DNA from: Parafrankia irregularis | GTDB lineage: Bacteria > Actinomycetota > Actinomycetes > Frankiales > Frankiaceae | Assembly: GCF_001536285.1 (NCBI RefSeq) | Contig: NZ_FAOZ01000002.1 | Location: 124,001 to 188,000, forward strand | Reading direction: 5' to 3' | Length of the DNA: 64,000 bases | Shown: positions 25,201-34,000 of the stretch, one piece after another | How positions within the stretch are numbered: position 1 is the stretch's first letter | How the letters are laid out: the number at the start of each line of letters is the position of its first letter | Position numbers and translations under genes: made by a program | Notes under the pieces: generated by a model | Told to the model about the DNA's origin: nothing | What the model saw: the letters and a program-made list of their open reading frames with translations, nothing else | Databases searched by the model: none

Positions 25201-27708
25201 GATCATGCCGGGGGCGCCTTCGAGATCGACGAGGATGCGGCAGCCGGTGTCGTCACGCCCGACGGTGACGAGTGCCGGGTAGGGCGCCGGGACGTCCGCT
25301 GACAGGCTGGCGCTGGCCTCGAAGGGGAGCCCGTCCGGTGCGTCGGGGTTGCGTTCGATGCGCCACGAGCCGGGGTTGTTGCCGACCTGCCAGGGACTCG
25401 GCGGGGGTTTGGCGACGGCGGGCGCCATGTGCAGGACGAGAGCGGAGTCGGTGAGGATCGCCGCGTACACGGGTGGCAGTTCTCGGCCGCGGGCGGTCAG
25501 CCCGGCGGAAAGCAGCCGGAGTGACCGGTCGACGAATCGGGCGGAGGGCAGGTCCGCGGCGAGCCGCAGGGCGTGCTCGACCTCGGCGGAGAACGGGTCG
25601 GCGTTGGCGTCGCTCGATCTGCGCCTGGTCAGCGCGGTGAGAACGCCGGCGGCGAGCAGTGCGGCACCGCTGATTCCCCGCCCGCCGCCGATCCGGCCCG
25701 AAGCCGCGCGGTTGGCCGCTGAGGCCGATGCCGCACCTGTTCGGTCGTCGTGACCGCCGCGTTGGCCCCCGGGCCCGGTCGTTGCCGTCCTTCCCGCTGG
25801 CCCTGGTGCGGTTGTGGGGCCGGTCGAGGCCGCCGGCGCGGTGGTTCCGCCGGCGGCTGCGGCCTGGGATTCGTAGCCGGGGCCGTAGTGCTGGCCCGGT
25901 CGATGGTCAGCCGGACCTGGTGCGCCGGTCCAGCCGCCCGCGGTGCTCGGCCCGCCGGCCGTGGCGCCCGGCCAGCCCGTGCCCACGGGCCCGGTCTGCT
26001 GGGAGCCGGTTGCCCCTGCCGCACCACTGCCGCTGGTACCCGGGGCGGTGGGCCCGGTGTGGGCCGTCGGTTGGCTCGTCTCGGCCTCGCGCTGGGCGGC
26101 GAAATGAGAATGGACCTCGTGGACCCAGGAGGCTTCGCGGTGTGGGACCCGGATCGTCCGGACCTCCTCGCCCGCGGCGTCTGGGGGGAGCAGCAGCACC
26201 CAGCCGGGGGCCACGAGTGAGGGCGCGCTGAGCACCTGCCCGTCCGGCTGGATGCGACCCTCGTTGAGGGTGAAGAGCTCGCGGTAGCGGAGGCTGTCGC
26301 CGAGCAACCGCCGGGCGATCGCCCAGAGGGTGTCGTGCTGGCGCCCGTCGGCCGGGCGAACCTCGCAGAACTTGACGTCGACGCCGTCCGGGAAGAGATC
26401 GGCGGGACTCTCCTCGCCCGCGGTCAGCTCGCGTGGTGCGGACGCATGCTCATCCCACCGGAAACGCCGCGCCGGGACCGTGGCGGACGCGGGGCCCCCG
26501 GCCACGTCACCGGTCGGGCGCTGCATGATCGGCATCGGCCCGGTCGAAGCCGGGGAGGGCACGGCGTGGGCCGACCCGGTGGTCGCGGCGTAGGCCGACC
26601 CGGTGGTGCTGACGATGGCGCGGCTCCGGGGGGCGAGTGATCCGGATCCGCTCCTCGGCCTGCTGTGCCCGTCCCCGGTACCAGCTGCGCTTTCCACCGC
26701 GGGTGGCGATGCCGGCGGCCGCGACGCCGGTGGCTGCGATGCCGACGGCCGCGACGCCGGTGGCTGCGCGGACGGCTTCTGCGTGGACGGCTTCTGCGCG
26801 GGCAGTGACGTGGAGGTCGACGAGGGAGTTGCCGCAGCCGTGGCCGTCGGGGCTGTAGGTGTCGATGCGGGTGCCGCTGCGGGCAGCGCGGGGCGCGCCT
26901 GGGGTGTCGCCGGATGGCTCCGGTTCGGCTGGGCAGCGGTGAGGCCACGGGCAAGCCGTGAGATCGCGGCCGGATCCGATCGGCGCAGCCGGCCGGTCGC
27001 CGCCGCCACCTCCCCCGCCGTCACCTGATCCGGCGCTGTCTGCGCCGCCGACACCGAGCTCTGGTCATCGCCGGAGCCACGGCTCCGCCGGCCAGCCCCG
27101 GAACCGTCGGGACGGGGCAGCTCGGGCGCCGGCCCTCCCACCCTCGGTGCACCTCGGTGCGCGGCGCCGCGCCGGGCAGCCGAGCGACCGCGAGGGGGTG
27201 CCGTGCTGCGCGGTGTGGCGCCGCGTGGTGTGGCCAGCGGTAGCAGGTCACCTACCAGCCTGCGGGCCAGCAGCTGGCTGCCGCCACCGAACGGAATGCG
27301 TGGGGCAAGGCCCGTCTCCCGCCGCTCGGCCCGCCATTCGGCGATGACGCAGACGACGAAATGAGCCCAGATCAGCCATGCCGCCAGAACCATTAGGCGC
27401 AGCAGGTTGGCCGCACCGAACTCACCGGTGAACGCTCCGGAATCACCGAAGGCGGCGGACAGCGGAGTGCCGCTGAGTATGAGGAGGAGGACGGGCACGG
27501 CAATACCGAGAGCCAGCAGCAGCGCAGCGGCCGAACCGCTGCCCCGGCGTGCGCCAGCGCCGGCTGAGCCACCTGTTGGACTGCGTGTGGCCTGACCTGC
27601 TGGATGACCCGTGGCGTGGCCTGCTACACGGCCCGTAGCACGGCCCGCTGGTGGTCGCGAACTGCCTGTCTCCCCCACACTGTAACAGTCCACCACGTCT
27701 GGTCTCAC
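22210..27708 (-). CDS. Giant membrane protein with LysM domain and C-terminal BTAD (SARP-type) domain
   Basis: 1832 residues from a GTG at 27708; other GTG codons lie within 11 codons. Order: two N-terminal TM helices (about 55-80 and 95-120), a Pro/Ser/Thr-rich linker, a LysM-like motif near 445-505 (DTLWAIARRLLGDSLRYREL), a third TM near 680, a folded region of about 400 residues ending near 1010, a long Pro/Gly linker with Tyr-Asp-Gly repeats (1060-1110), and a C-terminal BTAD-type helical domain (about 1670-1810, DALNLIGGPLWS, LAAITLERGDTITAMAACR). No DNA-binding HTH of SARP proteins is evident at the start of this domain. Such LysM/BTAD proteins occur near secretion loci in actinobacteria; function unknown. 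Confidence 0.85.
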   Translation of the reverse strand: MRPDVVDCYSVGETGSSRPPAGRATGRVAGHATGHPAGQATRSPTGGSAGAGARRGSGSAAALLLALGIAVPVLLLILSGTPLSAAFGDSGAFTGEFGAANLLRLMVLAAWLIWAHFVVCVIAEWRAERRETGLAPRIPFGGGSQLLARRLVGDLLPLATPRGATPRSTAPPRGRSAARRGAAHRGAPRVGGPAPELPRPDGSGAGRRSRGSGDDQSSVSAAQTAPDQVTAGEVAAATGRLRRSDPAAISRLARGLTAAQPNRSHPATPQARPALPAAAPASTPTAPTATAAATPSSTSTSLPAQKPSTQKPSAQPPASRPSASQPPASRPPASPPAVESAAGTGDGHSRPRSGSGSLAPRSRAIVSTTGSAYAATTGSAHAVPSPASTGPMPIMQRPTGDVAGGPASATVPARRFRWDEHASAPRELTAGEESPADLFPDGVDVKFCEVRPADGRQHDTLWAIARRLLGDSLRYRELFTLNEGRIQPDGQVLSAPSLVAPGWVLLLPPDAAGEEVRTIRVPHREASWVHEVHSHFAAQREAETSQPTAHTGPTAPGTSGSGAAGATGSQQTGPVGTGWPGATAGGPSTAGGWTGAPGPADHRPGQHYGPGYESQAAAAGGTTAPAASTGPTTAPGPAGRTATTGPGGQRGGHDDRTGAASASAANRAASGRIGGGRGISGAALLAAGVLTALTRRRSSDANADPFSAEVEHALRLAADLPSARFVDRSLRLLSAGLTARGRELPPVYAAILTDSALVLHMAPAVAKPPPSPWQVGNNPGSWRIERNPDAPDGLPFEASASLSADVPAPYPALVTVGRDDTGCRILVDLEGAPGMIALTGDPAVASEAAISVAVELATNIWSDDLRVCLVGFADDPSPIAPGRLRTSSSLADILDELEAREPRDTAWGAEPGAALRGRQSPTAPSEWSPDLLVLAGPPAPAHAERLARLAGGRDHTVGVLMVGDSPAARWRFDVRPDARMSLGVLGVEVNAQTLAAAEYAAMLAMFRIQAGGSRGTAVPRPPWASTPSYSPAGYDDHDDDHGDGPAGYEDHGHGYEDGHDEGPVDDGSGEYDGYDTYDGSGEYDGYDTYDGSGEYDGYDTYDGSGEYDGSGSHDNYGGYDDDRRWPASDPGTGTYRTPAQHHGHATGPVRLPIPDAAPTSPDARAEPDHPERAAAAFPVAPPPHSATPPPPTPVPPAPARPAPPLPPYAPTSGPATGHGSTGPYQVPAPAPKTSPPPSPSPSTHPEGTRPPRDADSIPGPVPWVPPPSSAPSVIRMPIGPRPGDDLAAAHTQPPAAPPVPPAPDSYIPAGHVTAGPVPDGYVPDGYVQAGYVPDGRDGQIPDGYIPATPPSSPPAPPAPPSQGPTWPPPPAPSAAMPPPAPPLPAPADHPPAYLTPADQPVLRPTDVPRVPRTLLVPPPHGQQPAPGHRQPSPHSPEEAAAQRPREYQEATEAWAEDYVQWGGGSPPSPPPPPSSPPPNELPAHPSTHPHAYYAEPAYGAAPPSQPNPASQTAGASQTAGASQTTGEAGNMGGSVTGAAQPQDARLPRPDSAADVLATLPQLEPHPAGPTEAEVHVLGYPYIGAPGPIQREQADLLTEIIVFLALHRDGAYPEELRDFLGLANPSDPADGQTTQGSAILPALIAARNWLGVDADGRPRLQPAPDGLWTLSSDVRCDWELFVAYSHRAARPDDASNPQADLRDALNLIGGPLWSDRADGRYQWVETTPVARTMRGAVIDAAHRLAAITLERGDTITAMAACRTGLRAVPTAEALWRDLLRTVAARGDRKTLEAVAGELYRAIAAPPGRPSRAAEPETDALVQELLPGFRRRRH
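24388..24515. repeat. 36-bp in-frame tandem repeat (3.5 copies) in the LysM/BTAD gene
   Basis: Units begin at 24388, 24424, 24460 and, partially, 24496. The three complete units are identical. Each encodes a 12-residue Tyr/Asp/Gly/Ser unit (DTYDGSGEYDGY in the protein). Exact identity points to recent slippage or recombination, so copy number probably varies between strains. Confidence 0.9.
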
Positions 27709-28062
27709 TACAGGTCATATTTCACTCTGCTGGGCGCGGCGTTCACACGAATGACACCGGCTTGCTGACTCTGGCGACTCGTCGCTGCGGCGTGCTGGCG
27801 CACCGTGTGCAGGCGATACGCGCTCTTGGGACTGAAGGCACTGGATGCACCACTGCGTCAACCGTTGTCCGAATGATCCATATTTGTGGTGATTATGCAT
27901 GCTTTTGCCAGCTGGATCGTTTGAGTCGCGGGGCTGACGCCGACGTGCTGAAGTTCGAAACCAATACAGATGAGTGTTCCGAGCGTCGGGATCCCGCAAG
28001 AGTCGTACGTACCGAGGTACTGACTCGCAGGTCAGGGCAGAGCAGAGGGCAGGACGGCCAGG
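27709..28062. other. Divergent intergenic region, no gene seen
   Basis: 354 bases between the LysM/BTAD gene (minus) and the next plus-strand gene. It is more AT-rich (for example around 27872-27900) and should hold both promoters, but I cannot pin a convincing -10/-35 pair. Confidence 0.4.
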
Positions 28063-28689
28063 GTGCAGAGGCATACAACGGGGCGGCGGGGGAAACCTCC
28101 CCGCTTCTCCATAGCCGTGCCGGACAGCTGGTTCGTGCTGGATACCCAGGCCGCCCGCAGCACGGCGGCGATCGCCCGGATGGCCACGGAGCGGGCGCGT
28201 GGCCATCCACTGCTGGCAGGGCGGGAACCCACCGTCGCCCGGATTCTGCATGACGCCGCGACCCGCGCCGAAAGTGCCGGGGCGGCCTACTGCGCCGTCA
28301 TGATCGAGGACGTCCGCGGCATCGGCCTGTCCGCCAGTGTCATGGTCTGCGTCCTGCCGACCGACCGGCACATACCCGACCTCCCTCGGCAGGAACGCCC
28401 TGCCTCCGACGACGCCGAGGCGGGGGAGCGTCGGCGCTGGCGTCGCGTCGGCGCCGTGGACCTGCCGGCTGTCGGCCTGGCCACCCGGACCGTGCGGCTC
28501 GAGCCGCAGCGGTCGACGGACGGCGCGGAGATCTCCCACCTGGTGATGCGGACGACGGTCCCGGTCCCGGGGCATGACCGGATAGCGGTGATCGCCTGCG
28601 CCAGTCCGAACACGGCCCTGGCGGTGGCGCTGCACGACCTGTTCGACGCCGTGACCGCGACGTTCACCTTCGTCCACGAGATGCCGTGA
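28063..28689 (+). CDS. Conserved-looking hypothetical protein near the type VII module
   Basis: 208 residues from a GTG at 28063. It begins RFSIAVPDSWFVLDTQAARS, the usual first strand and helix of small PsbP/Mog1-like domains. It continues with alternating strands and helices (AYCAVMIEDVRGIGLSASVM, ISHLVMRTTVPVPGHDRIAV) and ends in a helix (ALAVALHDLFDAVTATFTFV). No signal peptide. The fold is a guess from this pattern. Proteins of this kind often sit beside WXG100/FtsK loci in actinobacteria, as here, which is the only functional hint. Converges with rpsD. Confidence 0.6.
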   Translation: MQRHTTGRRGKPPRFSIAVPDSWFVLDTQAARSTAAIARMATERARGHPLLAGREPTVARILHDAATRAESAGAAYCAVMIEDVRGIGLSASVMVCVLPTDRHIPDLPRQERPASDDAEAGERRRWRRVGAVDLPAVGLATRTVRLEPQRSTDGAEISHLVMRTTVPVPGHDRIAVIACASPNTALAVALHDLFDAVTATFTFVHEMP

Positions 28690-28704
28690 CCGCGATGCGG
28701 TTTG

Positions 28705-29310
28705 TCAGCGTGCGTAGTACTCGACGACGAGCTGTTCGTCGCAGACCACCGGGATCTCCGGCCGGCTTGGTCGCCGGCTGAGCACGGCCAGCAGCGCGCC
28801 GCGGTCGACGTCGAGGTATGCGGGCGGCGGAGCCCCGGTCGGCTGGGTCTCGGCCACGATCCGGAATGGCGCCATGGTGCGGCTGCGGGTGGTGACGGTG
28901 ATGACATCGCCGGGTTGGACGCGGAAACCGGGACGGTCCACCCGACCTCCGTTCACCTGGATGTGCCGGTGGCTGACGAACTGGCGAGCCTGGTAGATCG
29001 TCTTGGCGAAGCCGGCTCGCAGGACGACCGCGTCCAGGCGGGTCTCCAGATCTTCGATGAGCAGGTGGCCGGTGCGTCCCGTCCCACGATCAGCCTCGTC
29101 GAACGCCCGCCGGAGCTGCTTCTCGCTGATGTGGTACTGGAAGCGCAGCCGCTGCTTCTCCCGCAGCCGCTCCTTGTAGGGCGACATCGTCTTGCGCCCG
29201 CGGCCGTGCGGGCCGGGCGGGTAGGGCCGGTTCTCGAAGTAGCGGGCCGCCTTGTCGGTCAGCGGCATCCCGATGCTGCGGCTGAGCTTGGCGACGGGCT
29301 TGTGGCGCAC
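28705..29310 (-). CDS. rpsD: 30S ribosomal protein S4
   Basis: 201 residues, full length. The start is the GTG at 29310, set by AAGGAGG 6 nt upstream. The N-terminal domain lacks the Cys4 zinc motif, so this is the zinc-independent form also used by Streptomyces. The S4 RNA-binding domain spans about 90-155 (TRLDAVVLRAGFAKTIYQAR, HIQVNGG) and the tail ends CDEQLVVEYYAR as usual. S4 nucleates small-subunit assembly. It is away from other ribosomal genes; whether it is the only copy or a paralogue cannot be told from this window. Two iron-box sequences lie in its promoter region. Confidence 0.95.
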   Translation of the reverse strand: MRHKPVAKLSRSIGMPLTDKAARYFENRPYPPGPHGRGRKTMSPYKERLREKQRLRFQYHISEKQLRRAFDEADRGTGRTGHLLIEDLETRLDAVVLRAGFAKTIYQARQFVSHRHIQVNGGRVDRPGFRVQPGDVITVTTRSRTMAPFRIVAETQPTGAPPPAYLDVDRGALLAVLSRRPSRPEIPVVCDEQLVVEYYAR

Positions 29311-29321
29311 CGCATCCTCCT

Positions 29322-29356
29322 TTAGGTTAGGTGTCCCTTAAATTAGGCAAACCTAA
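29322..29356. promoter_or_regulatory. Two overlapping DtxR/IdeR-type iron boxes between rpsD and a divergent gene
   Basis: Compared with the 19-bp IdeR/DtxR consensus TTAGGTTAGGCTAACCTAA, the box at 29338-29356 matches at 16 of 19 positions and the one at 29322-29340 at 14 of 19, with its left ten bases exact. They share three bases. The pair lies between rpsD (start 29310) and the His-rich gene (start 29362), so iron-dependent repression of one or both is predicted. A DtxR-type regulator with intact metal ligands is encoded at 45.1 kb. Confidence 0.75.
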
Positions 29357-29361
29357 CCATA

Positions 29362-30180
29362 GTGGATCGACTGGTGGTGGAGCAGGTGGCGGACGGCACG
29401 ATTGATCGGCCCGGGGCAACGCACGGGACGTGGGGCGAGGGGCCTGCGGACGTCCTCGCGGCGACCAGGTGGGCAGCGCGCGAGCTGATTCGCGTCGCGC
29501 CGTACGGCAGCCTTGTCCTGTGGGGTGGGCGCCTGGTGCATGGCCTGCGCTTCGCGGTCATCGCCTCCGCGGGGATGTCCACGCTCGGGCCGGGGGCATA
29601 CGACCTGGGCCCCGGCGGGGCCGCACCCACGGACGCCATCCCCGCTGATCTCGTCATGGCCGATCCGGCGCCGGTCGGGGCCACTCACGCCGGCCCTGTT
29701 CCGGCGGAACCGAACCTGTTCGAGCAGTTCGCGGCCGTCCCGGCGACCCGCCTCGTGATGCTGGCCCCGTTCTCGGTCGGACGTCTGCTGGGCACCGAGG
29801 ACCAGGCCTGCCGGTTCCAGATCTGCGGGCCGGTGTCAGCGGACGGCTGTGAATGGGTCTCGGTCGCCCTGGCCGGATGGGTCGCGCCGGTGCCAGGCGG
29901 GGCCGTTTCGGAGCTCGCGCAGGCGTTCACCGATCGGCACCCGACACCGGACCTGCTCGATCTCGGCAGCGTGTGGATGCTCCTGGAGCTCGATCTCGCC
30001 GAGGCCACGGTTCGGACGAGGTCCAGGTGCATCCAGCTGGACACCGCAGACGTCGTGGCCCTGCTGAACGATCACCTGCATCAGCACGAGCACGAGCACG
30101 ATCTAGCCCATGCCCGTGACCCGGACGGCGATCACACCGCAGGCCGCGAACACGATGCGGGACGAGGCCCGCAGGCCTGA
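29362..30180 (+). CDS. Hypothetical protein with His-rich tail, predicted iron-regulated
   Basis: 272 residues from the GTG at 29362, only 5 bp after the second iron box, so the transcript is probably leaderless or nearly so. Two folded parts are visible: one near 35-75 (ARELIRVAPYGSLVLWGGRL) and one near 130-245 (CEWVSVALAGWVAPVPGG, PDLLDLGSVWMLLELDLAEA). The second part recalls DUF2470-type split-barrel proteins linked to haem or iron, but this match is weak. The tail is rich in His, Asp and Glu (DHLHQHEHEHDLAHARDP), a likely metal-binding stretch. Iron box, divergent position and metal-like tail together suggest a role in iron limitation. Confidence 0.6.
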   Translation: MDRLVVEQVADGTIDRPGATHGTWGEGPADVLAATRWAARELIRVAPYGSLVLWGGRLVHGLRFAVIASAGMSTLGPGAYDLGPGGAAPTDAIPADLVMADPAPVGATHAGPVPAEPNLFEQFAAVPATRLVMLAPFSVGRLLGTEDQACRFQICGPVSADGCEWVSVALAGWVAPVPGGAVSELAQAFTDRHPTPDLLDLGSVWMLLELDLAEATVRTRSRCIQLDTADVVALLNDHLHQHEHEHDLAHARDPDGDHTAGREHDAGRGPQA

Positions 30181-30280
30181 CATGAGGCTTCCCGCGGGCG
30201 CGGCGGCCTGAGCGCCGGTGCCGTGGGGGCCGGTGGCGGGACGCTGGGCCGTGCCGTCCCGCCACCGCTCGAACAACGGG

Positions 30281-30568
30281 TCAGCCCGCTGCCTGGATGT
30301 CGATCTGGATCTCGGCGAGCCGAACCCGCAGTCGGTCCAGCTGGGTGTGCAGATCGGTCAGGGTTCGTTCGTAGGCGGGCCAGATCGAGGTACGGAACTC
30401 CGCTGCTGTGCGGCCGTCCCAGTTCTCCGGTTCCAGGAGGACCCGGGCGGTGGCGCGAAGCCCGTTGAAGTGCGTCAGAAGTGGGCCGTTGATGAGGCCG
30501 GCGAGCTCGTCGACCGCAGCCGACGCCTGTGGGGTGGCCCGAACGGTCAGACCTGATCCTGTCGTCAT
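30281..30568 (-). CDS. WXG100-family (ESAT-6-like) protein
   Basis: 95 residues forming two helices around a WDG turn (ENWDGRTAAEF), the W-x-G signature of Esx secretion substrates. Length and hairpin layout are typical. It lies 70 bp after the other WXG100 gene and both follow the FtsK-like ATPase, so they probably form the heterodimeric type VII substrate pair. A YxxxD/E export signal of the mycobacterial kind is not evident at the C-terminus (QIDIQAAG). Confidence 0.88.
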   Translation of the reverse strand: MTTGSGLTVRATPQASAAVDELAGLINGPLLTHFNGLRATARVLLEPENWDGRTAAEFRTSIWPAYERTLTDLHTQLDRLRVRLAEIQIDIQAAG

Positions 30569-30638
30569 CGCATTCTCCTGAAGCTGAGTCTCTTCCGGGG
30601 CAGTGGAAGCCGTGTCGGGGCGGCGTGCCGCCCCGGCG

Positions 30639-30908
30639 TCAGCTGCCGGCCAGTGCGGTGCGTTGGTTGACCTCGGTCACGGTGCGAGCGAGGTCTGCCA
30701 GGTTCGTCTGCAGCGCTGACAGGGTGTTCTGCACCTCGGGCCAGATCTGGGTGCGGAACAGCTGGGCTTTCGGCCCCTCCCAGTTCGCCGGGTCCGCGAG
30801 TGCGTTCCCGCGGGCGACGAGACTCGCTGTCGTGCTCTGAAGATCGGTGAGCTGATGGCTCATCTGACCGGCGGCACTCTGGGCCGCAGGAGTGGTAACC
30901 GTGCGCAT
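30639..30908 (-). CDS. WXG100-family (ESAT-6-like) protein, partner
   Basis: 89 residues: helix, WEG turn (ANWEGPKAQLF), helix. Both WXG100 proteins share the following FRT-x-IWP segment, so they are related duplicates. Secreted as a folded four-helix pair by type VII systems in known cases. Encoded 154 bp downstream of the FtsK/SpoIIIE ATPase on the same strand. Confidence 0.88.
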   Translation of the reverse strand: MRTVTTPAAQSAAGQMSHQLTDLQSTTASLVARGNALADPANWEGPKAQLFRTQIWPEVQNTLSALQTNLADLARTVTEVNQRTALAGS

Positions 30909-31062
30909 GGGTGGTCCGTCCGTCCGGGGGCAGGGGTCGGAGGCACCGGCGGCGAGATCCAGCCTGTCAGTAGCCGGGAGGTGAACCAGCCGACAGGGGG
31001 ATGCTACCGTCCGTACCGATGACGTCTAGATATGAGGCATTTTCTTAAGGTGTGGACATCAT

Positions 31063-34000
31063 TTATCCTTCAAGTAGTGAGTTGACTACCTGGATTGGCG
31101 TGATTTCGCCGCGCCGGATCAGGAGCCCTCTTCCCGGTGGGCCCGGGCCGCACAGCGCTCGAGGCAGCCGTACGCCGAACAGATCGCCATCCGCGGGGCC
31201 GCTCGGGGTGAGCAGCACTCCGCACCGGGAACGACGGGCGTCCACCACGAGGCCGCGGAACTGGTTGACCAGATCCTCGGTGGTACCGGCGGCGACAAGT
31301 CGACTCTCGTCGGCAAGGTCGTCACGCAGCAGGGCCGCGAGCTCCTCGCCGAGCGGAGTGCCGGTGACGGATTCGACGTCGTCGACGAGAAAGACCGTCT
31401 GGGAACCGGCCGGCGCTGCCTCCCCGCACCGCAGCTGATCGGCGTCGGAGACGTCCACCACGATCTGCGTGGCCGCTTCTCCGGCGAGTTCCCGCAGCGG
31501 CGACGGCCGTGGGCTGACGACAACGGTGCGGCAGCCATGTGTGTGTAGCTCACCCGCGATGGTGAGCAGCGCGGTGCTGCGACCGGATCGGGGCGGCCCG
31601 GCGATCACGAAGCCTGGACCATCCATGGCGAGATCGATGCTGATGGGCGCCAGCTCGTCACCCCCGACCGCCAGAATGATCGGCAGTCGTTGCCCGTCGA
31701 CAGCGCGATCGGTCTCGGAGCTGCTCAGGGTCCGCAGGGTCCGTCGACCGACCCGGGCAGGTAGGCCGTCGACCCGAAACGGGCGAGGCTCGACCTGTGT
31801 GGCGGGCTCGGCCTGTATGGCCGCTTGCGGCCCTGGCGAACCCGCGTCGGACCGTGTACCGCCGAGTTCTGGCCGCTGGCGCGCCGGCCCTGCGCCGGCG
31901 GCTGCCAGCCGGCGCAGCATGCCAGCCTGCGCTGCGCCGGATGGATCGTCGGTCAGCAAGGCCACCTGGACTTCGACCGGACCGTCTGACTCGGCCCAGA
32001 CACGCTCCGTGGATCCGTTGGACCCGCCGATCAGATACCCCCTTCCGGGCGGAAGGGCTTCGGGAACGCGCAGGCCGGCCAGCCCGGCGAGGCCGTAGTC
32101 GGAGCGTTCCGCCATGCGCAGCACCAGGCGCTGATCGATGGTCGACGCCAGCTGCCCGGTGAGTCCGCGCCGGTCAGCGGTGACCACGATTCTCAACCCG
32201 ACCGCCGGGCCGTCCCGGGCAAGTGCCAGGAGTCGGTCTATGGCCGCCGCGCCGTCCAGGTTCTCGAAGGAGGCGAGAAAGCCTTCGTACCCGTCGAGGA
32301 GAAGGAGGAGATAGGGCAGGGCGGAGGATGCTGCCCCGTGGGTGCTCCGAGCCTGCTGTGCCTGCCGCGCTTCGGCCAGGTCGGCGAAGCCACCCTGGGA
32401 GAGAAGGATCTGCCGGCGCGCCACCTCCGCTGCCAGCCGAGCCAGCAGACGGTGCACCCGCTCGGTTTCGGCAACGGTGACAACGGCTCCGGTGTGGGGC
32501 AGGTCCGCGACCGGCGCCAGACTGTTGTTCCCGCAGTCCAGGCCGTAGATGTGGACATCCGCTGGCGACGCGGCGAGCGAGGCCGATCCGGCGACGGTCC
32601 GCAACACCGTCGACCGCCCGGACCGGGGCGCGCCGAGGACCAGCAGGTGAGATCCGCCTTCGAGATCGAGCGCGAGGGTGGGCTGGGCCTGCGCCCGGCA
32701 CAGGTCGGCGAGCCCGAGTGGCACGCGCAGGCCGCTGTGCTTCGGCGTGCCCACCTCGGGCGTGGCACCCTCCGGCGTGCCATCGTCCGGCGCGCCGATC
32801 GGGGGCAGGGCGGCGATGGTCGTGCGGACGGGCAGCGGTGCGAGCCACGGCCGGCGCGGGCTCGGAAGGCGGCAGACCCGGGCTGCCTCCTGCAGAGCGT
32901 CGGCCAGCAGGCGCAGGTCCGTCGGCTCGTCCGCCGCAGGCGGGTTCAGTCGCACCTGGCGTGACGAGCGCGCCTCGCTTTCGGCCCGGATGACCGACGC
33001 CAGCACCTCTCCGGCGGGCGGCCAGGGCAGCTCGATGACGAGGGGCTCCGCCGAAGCGGAAGCCGAAGCCGAAGGCGAGGCGGGCGGTGCATCGTCGCGT
33101 CGGCGTGCGCCTCCGATCCGGGCGGTCTGGAAGACAACCGGAGGATCCTGCCCGACTCGAAGAATCGCGCGGCCCGGCGCCGACACAGGAAGACGCGCCG
33201 CGTCCGGAAGCCCCAGAACATCCGTGCTCTCGGTCGGATCAGTGACCCGCAGCGCGATCCGAAGGTTCGTGTTGGCCAGGATCTCCGGCGAGACGACGCC
33301 GGCTGGGCGCTGGGTGGCGAGCACCAGGTGCATGCCCAGCGAGCGCCCTCGACCCGCAAGCCCCACCAGGCCGGTGACGAAGTCCGGGAGCTCACGGACG
33401 AGCGCGGCGAACTCGTCCACGACGACGACGAGCCGCGGCAACGGATCCGGCTGCATCCCGCCTGGTACATCGGACTCGGTCGACCCGGCGGGCCGGGCTC
33501 GCCGGGTACGCACGGCGCGTCGGTACTCGTCGATGTCCTTGCAACCAGCGGCTGCGAACAGCGACTCCCGCCGCCGCAGCTCAGCGCCAAGGGAGTCCAG
33601 CGCGCGCTGGACCAGGTGCGGATCGAGATCGGTGACGAGGCCGACGGTGTGCGGCAGCCGGGCGCAGTCACCGAAGGCGCTTCCACCCTTGTAGTCGATC
33701 AGGACGAAGGTCATCTCGTCGGGGCGGTTGTGGATGGCCAGCGAGGCGACCAGGGACTGGAGAAGCTCGGACTTCCCCGCCCCCGTGGTCCCGGCGACGA
33801 GGGCGTGTGGTCCGTCGCGGCTCAGGTCGAGGTTGACCGCTCCGGTCGGGCCCACGCCAATCGGAAACGTCGCCGCGCCGCCAGCCGTGATCCAGCGTGG
33901 GGCGAGCACCCGTGAGCTCGGTGGATCCAGCTCCAGAAGATCCAGCAGCCGGATGTCCGTCGGCAGCCGCGTCCCGCCCGACGCCTGGGGCCCGGGATCA

